From positions 1 to 44,680 of the forward strand of contig JAHEYS010000059.1 in assembly GCA_023251475.1 (NCBI GenBank): 44,680 nucleotides of DNA, written 5' to 3'. Positions 43,183-44,680 of the stretch are shown one piece after another. Source of the DNA: Prolixibacteraceae bacterium. GTDB lineage: Bacteria > Bacteroidota > Bacteroidia > Bacteroidales > Prolixibacteraceae. The notes beneath the pieces are model-generated. The model did no database searches, was not told where the DNA came from, and saw only the letters and a list, made by a program, of their open reading frames with translations. The stretch's first letter is position 1; every line of letters starts with the position of its first letter. Made by a program: the position numbers and the translations under genes.

Positions 43183-44680
43183 ATGAAACGCAGCTTATTC
43201 TCTACCCTCGGAATTCTTCTTACTTTTTTTATTGGTAATGCTCAGACAATTTCCAATCAGGGTCTGTCATATCTTGATGATTACCAGTATCATAAAGCCA
43301 GAGGCTTCTTCCTTAACCAGCTTAAATCCACCCCTAATGATGTCAGAACCATTTGTTCACTGGGTGATACCTATCTCTATTTGCAGGTGACCGACAGCGC
43401 TAAAATGATGTACCAGAAAGCGGCCACAATCGATCCCAAATCTCCTTTCCCTGTTATTGGTCTTGGAAAGATAGCAATGATTGGCGGCGATAAGGCGGTT
43501 GAGCTGGAATTGTTTGAAAAAGCGCGAAAGATGGACAAAAAAAATTCCGAGGTTTTTTATGAAATTGCCCAGGGGTGTTTCGCACTGGCCAAAAAAGATA
43601 CGGCAACCGGAATAAGGTTCCTTCAGCAGGGGATAGAACTCAACTCAAAATACGCCCGTTTTCATATTATTTACGGTGATTATGAAACATTGGGACACCG
43701 GTACGGAGCTGCTACGAACGCCTATGAAAGGGCAATCTTTTTTGATGCCACCTCTGCGCTGGCCTACAGGAAACTTGGTGTACTGCATACCCTGGCCCGC
43801 GCAAACCGCGACGCTTTAAATGCACTTGCTAAAAGTATCGAGTTGAACAGCGACCAGATTATGGTTTACAAAAACCTTGGCGACCTCTATTATTCGCTCG
43901 GACGATTTGCCGAAGCTGAAAAGAATTACGTGATTTACATGGAGAGGGCTGAGGTGACCAATGACGACCAGGAGCGTTTTGCCATCATTCTTTTCTTCAA
44001 TAAAAAATATAACGAAGCGGCCAATCTGCTTGAAGTGGTAATGAAACAGAATTCAGATGAATCCGTTTTGTTGAGAATCAGGGGTTATATCGCCTATGAA
44101 ACCGGCGATTTTGCAAAAGGTGTTGATTTTATGTCGCGATTTTTCAAGATCCACGATCCTGAAAAAAATATAGCTTCCGACTACCTTTATTATGGAAGGT
44201 TACTGCAAAAGACAGGGAAGGATACGCTGGCTATCGAAAATTACAAAAAAGCTTTGATTGCCGATTCAACGAAGACAGAAATCTACGACGACCTGGCCAA
44301 ACTGTATGCCAATAATAAAATGCATGATGAAGCGGCAAATGCTTACAAGAAGATGATTGCCAACGGATCTGACAAGGTTAATACCTGGTTTTTAATTGGC
44401 AAGGAGTATTATTTTCAATCTGAAGTTTTCAAAAATAAATTTGATACCCTCATGGCGCTTCAGACGAAAAGTAAGGTCCCATTTACCGATAGTGTCGCTG
44501 TTTATGAATCCCGACGACTGTATCTGCAGAAAGCTGACAGTGCATTTAAGGTCGTAACTGAGCTTAGTCCCGAATATGCCGGAGGTTATATCTGGAGAGG
44601 GCGTATGAATTCTACCCTTGATAATGAGGCCGAAACAACTATGGCAAAAGAGCAGTATGAAAAGGCGCTGGCTATTTTCG
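43183..44680 (+). CDS. Exported tetratricopeptide-repeat protein, cut by window end
   Basis: The frame opens at ATG 43183 (MKRSLFSTLGILL) and is still open at the last base, so 499 codons are visible and the C terminus is missing. A signal peptide ending NAQ (about residue 21) is followed by successive TPR-type helix pairs, for example GLSYLDDYQYHKARGFFLNQL, AKMMYQKAATIDPKSP, YKNLGDLYYSLGRFAEAEKNY, YYGRLLQKTGKDTLAIENYKKAL and IYDDLAKLYANNKMHDEAANAYKKMI. It starts 44 bases after the PstS-like gene and ends the visible operon. Probably a periplasmic scaffold for the TonB/PstS-like proteins (inference). Confidence 0.88.
   Translation, partial: MKRSLFSTLGILLTFFIGNAQTISNQGLSYLDDYQYHKARGFFLNQLKSTPNDVRTICSLGDTYLYLQVTDSAKMMYQKAATIDPKSPFPVIGLGKIAMIGGDKAVELELFEKARKMDKKNSEVFYEIAQGCFALAKKDTATGIRFLQQGIELNSKYARFHIIYGDYETLGHRYGAATNAYERAIFFDATSALAYRKLGVLHTLARANRDALNALAKSIELNSDQIMVYKNLGDLYYSLGRFAEAEKNYVIYMERAEVTNDDQERFAIILFFNKKYNEAANLLEVVMKQNSDESVLLRIRGYIAYETGDFAKGVDFMSRFFKIHDPEKNIASDYLYYGRLLQKTGKDTLAIENYKKALIADSTKTEIYDDLAKLYANNKMHDEAANAYKKMIANGSDKVNTWFLIGKEYYFQSEVFKNKFDTLMALQTKSKVPFTDSVAVYESRRLYLQKADSAFKVVTELSPEYAGGYIWRGRMNSTLDNEAETTMAKEQYEKALAIF

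Overview
The window looks like a chromosomal stretch from a member of the Bacteroidota, probably order Bacteroidales or Marinilabiliales (inference). The signs are lineage families (DUF3078 and DUF5686 outer-membrane proteins), a TonB/ExbB/ExbD/ExbD operon with a PstS-like lipoprotein and a TPR protein, a UbiA-type prenyltransferase of the menaquinone type, a mitochondrial-type aconitase, and promoters matching the Bacteroidota TTTG-N19-21-TAnnTTTG pattern in front of several genes (pheT, mdh, glmM, era, miaA). No rRNA, tRNA, CRISPR array, transposase or integrase was found.

Layout. 1-5.0 kb: an exported GH2 glycosidase, a HicB-type DNA-binding remnant, a PemK/MazF-type toxin-antitoxin pair lying between two near-identical 85-bp copies of the 3' end of an MFS transporter gene, then that transporter. 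5.0-9.8 kb: DEAD-box RNA helicase, a purine/pyrimidine repeat block that runs into the last codons of der, then the era-der GTPase operon. 9.8-14.7 kb: a small lipoprotein, a sialate-O-acetylesterase-like SGNH hydrolase and a large secreted (alpha/alpha)6-type carbohydrate enzyme. 15.0-18.5 kb: a DUF3078 protein, a UbiA prenyltransferase and an SRPBCC protein. 18.6-22.2 kb: a macrodomain-GNAT fusion directly downstream of a CHASE-PAS-PAS histidine kinase. 22.3-29.8 kb: pheT, a small acidic protein, miaA, a pRiA4b ORF-3-like protein and aconitase. 29.9-37.1 kb: an ABC permease, a short DUF5686-type barrel, an RsuA/RluB pseudouridine synthase, glmM, malate dehydrogenase and a single-domain retropepsin-like protein. 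37.6-44.7 kb: tonB - exbB - exbD - exbD - tonB - small membrane protein - PstS-like lipoprotein - TPR protein, cut by the window end.

Most of the window is housekeeping: translation and ribosome assembly (der, era, DEAD helicase, pheT, miaA, RluB), central metabolism (aconitase, malate dehydrogenase, GlmM), envelope energisation (TonB/Exb) and some polysaccharide turnover. The parts that most deserve a second look are the toxin-antitoxin cassette bracketed by duplicated transporter-gene ends next to a HicB remnant, the macrodomain-acetyltransferase fusion beside a sensor kinase, the paired tonB paralogues flanking exbB-exbD-exbD with the PstS-like/TPR tail, and the repeat block that supplies the stop codon of der.

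Limits: families were recognised by eye from protein motifs; no database search, alignment or structure prediction was run. Residue positions are approximate where stated as such.
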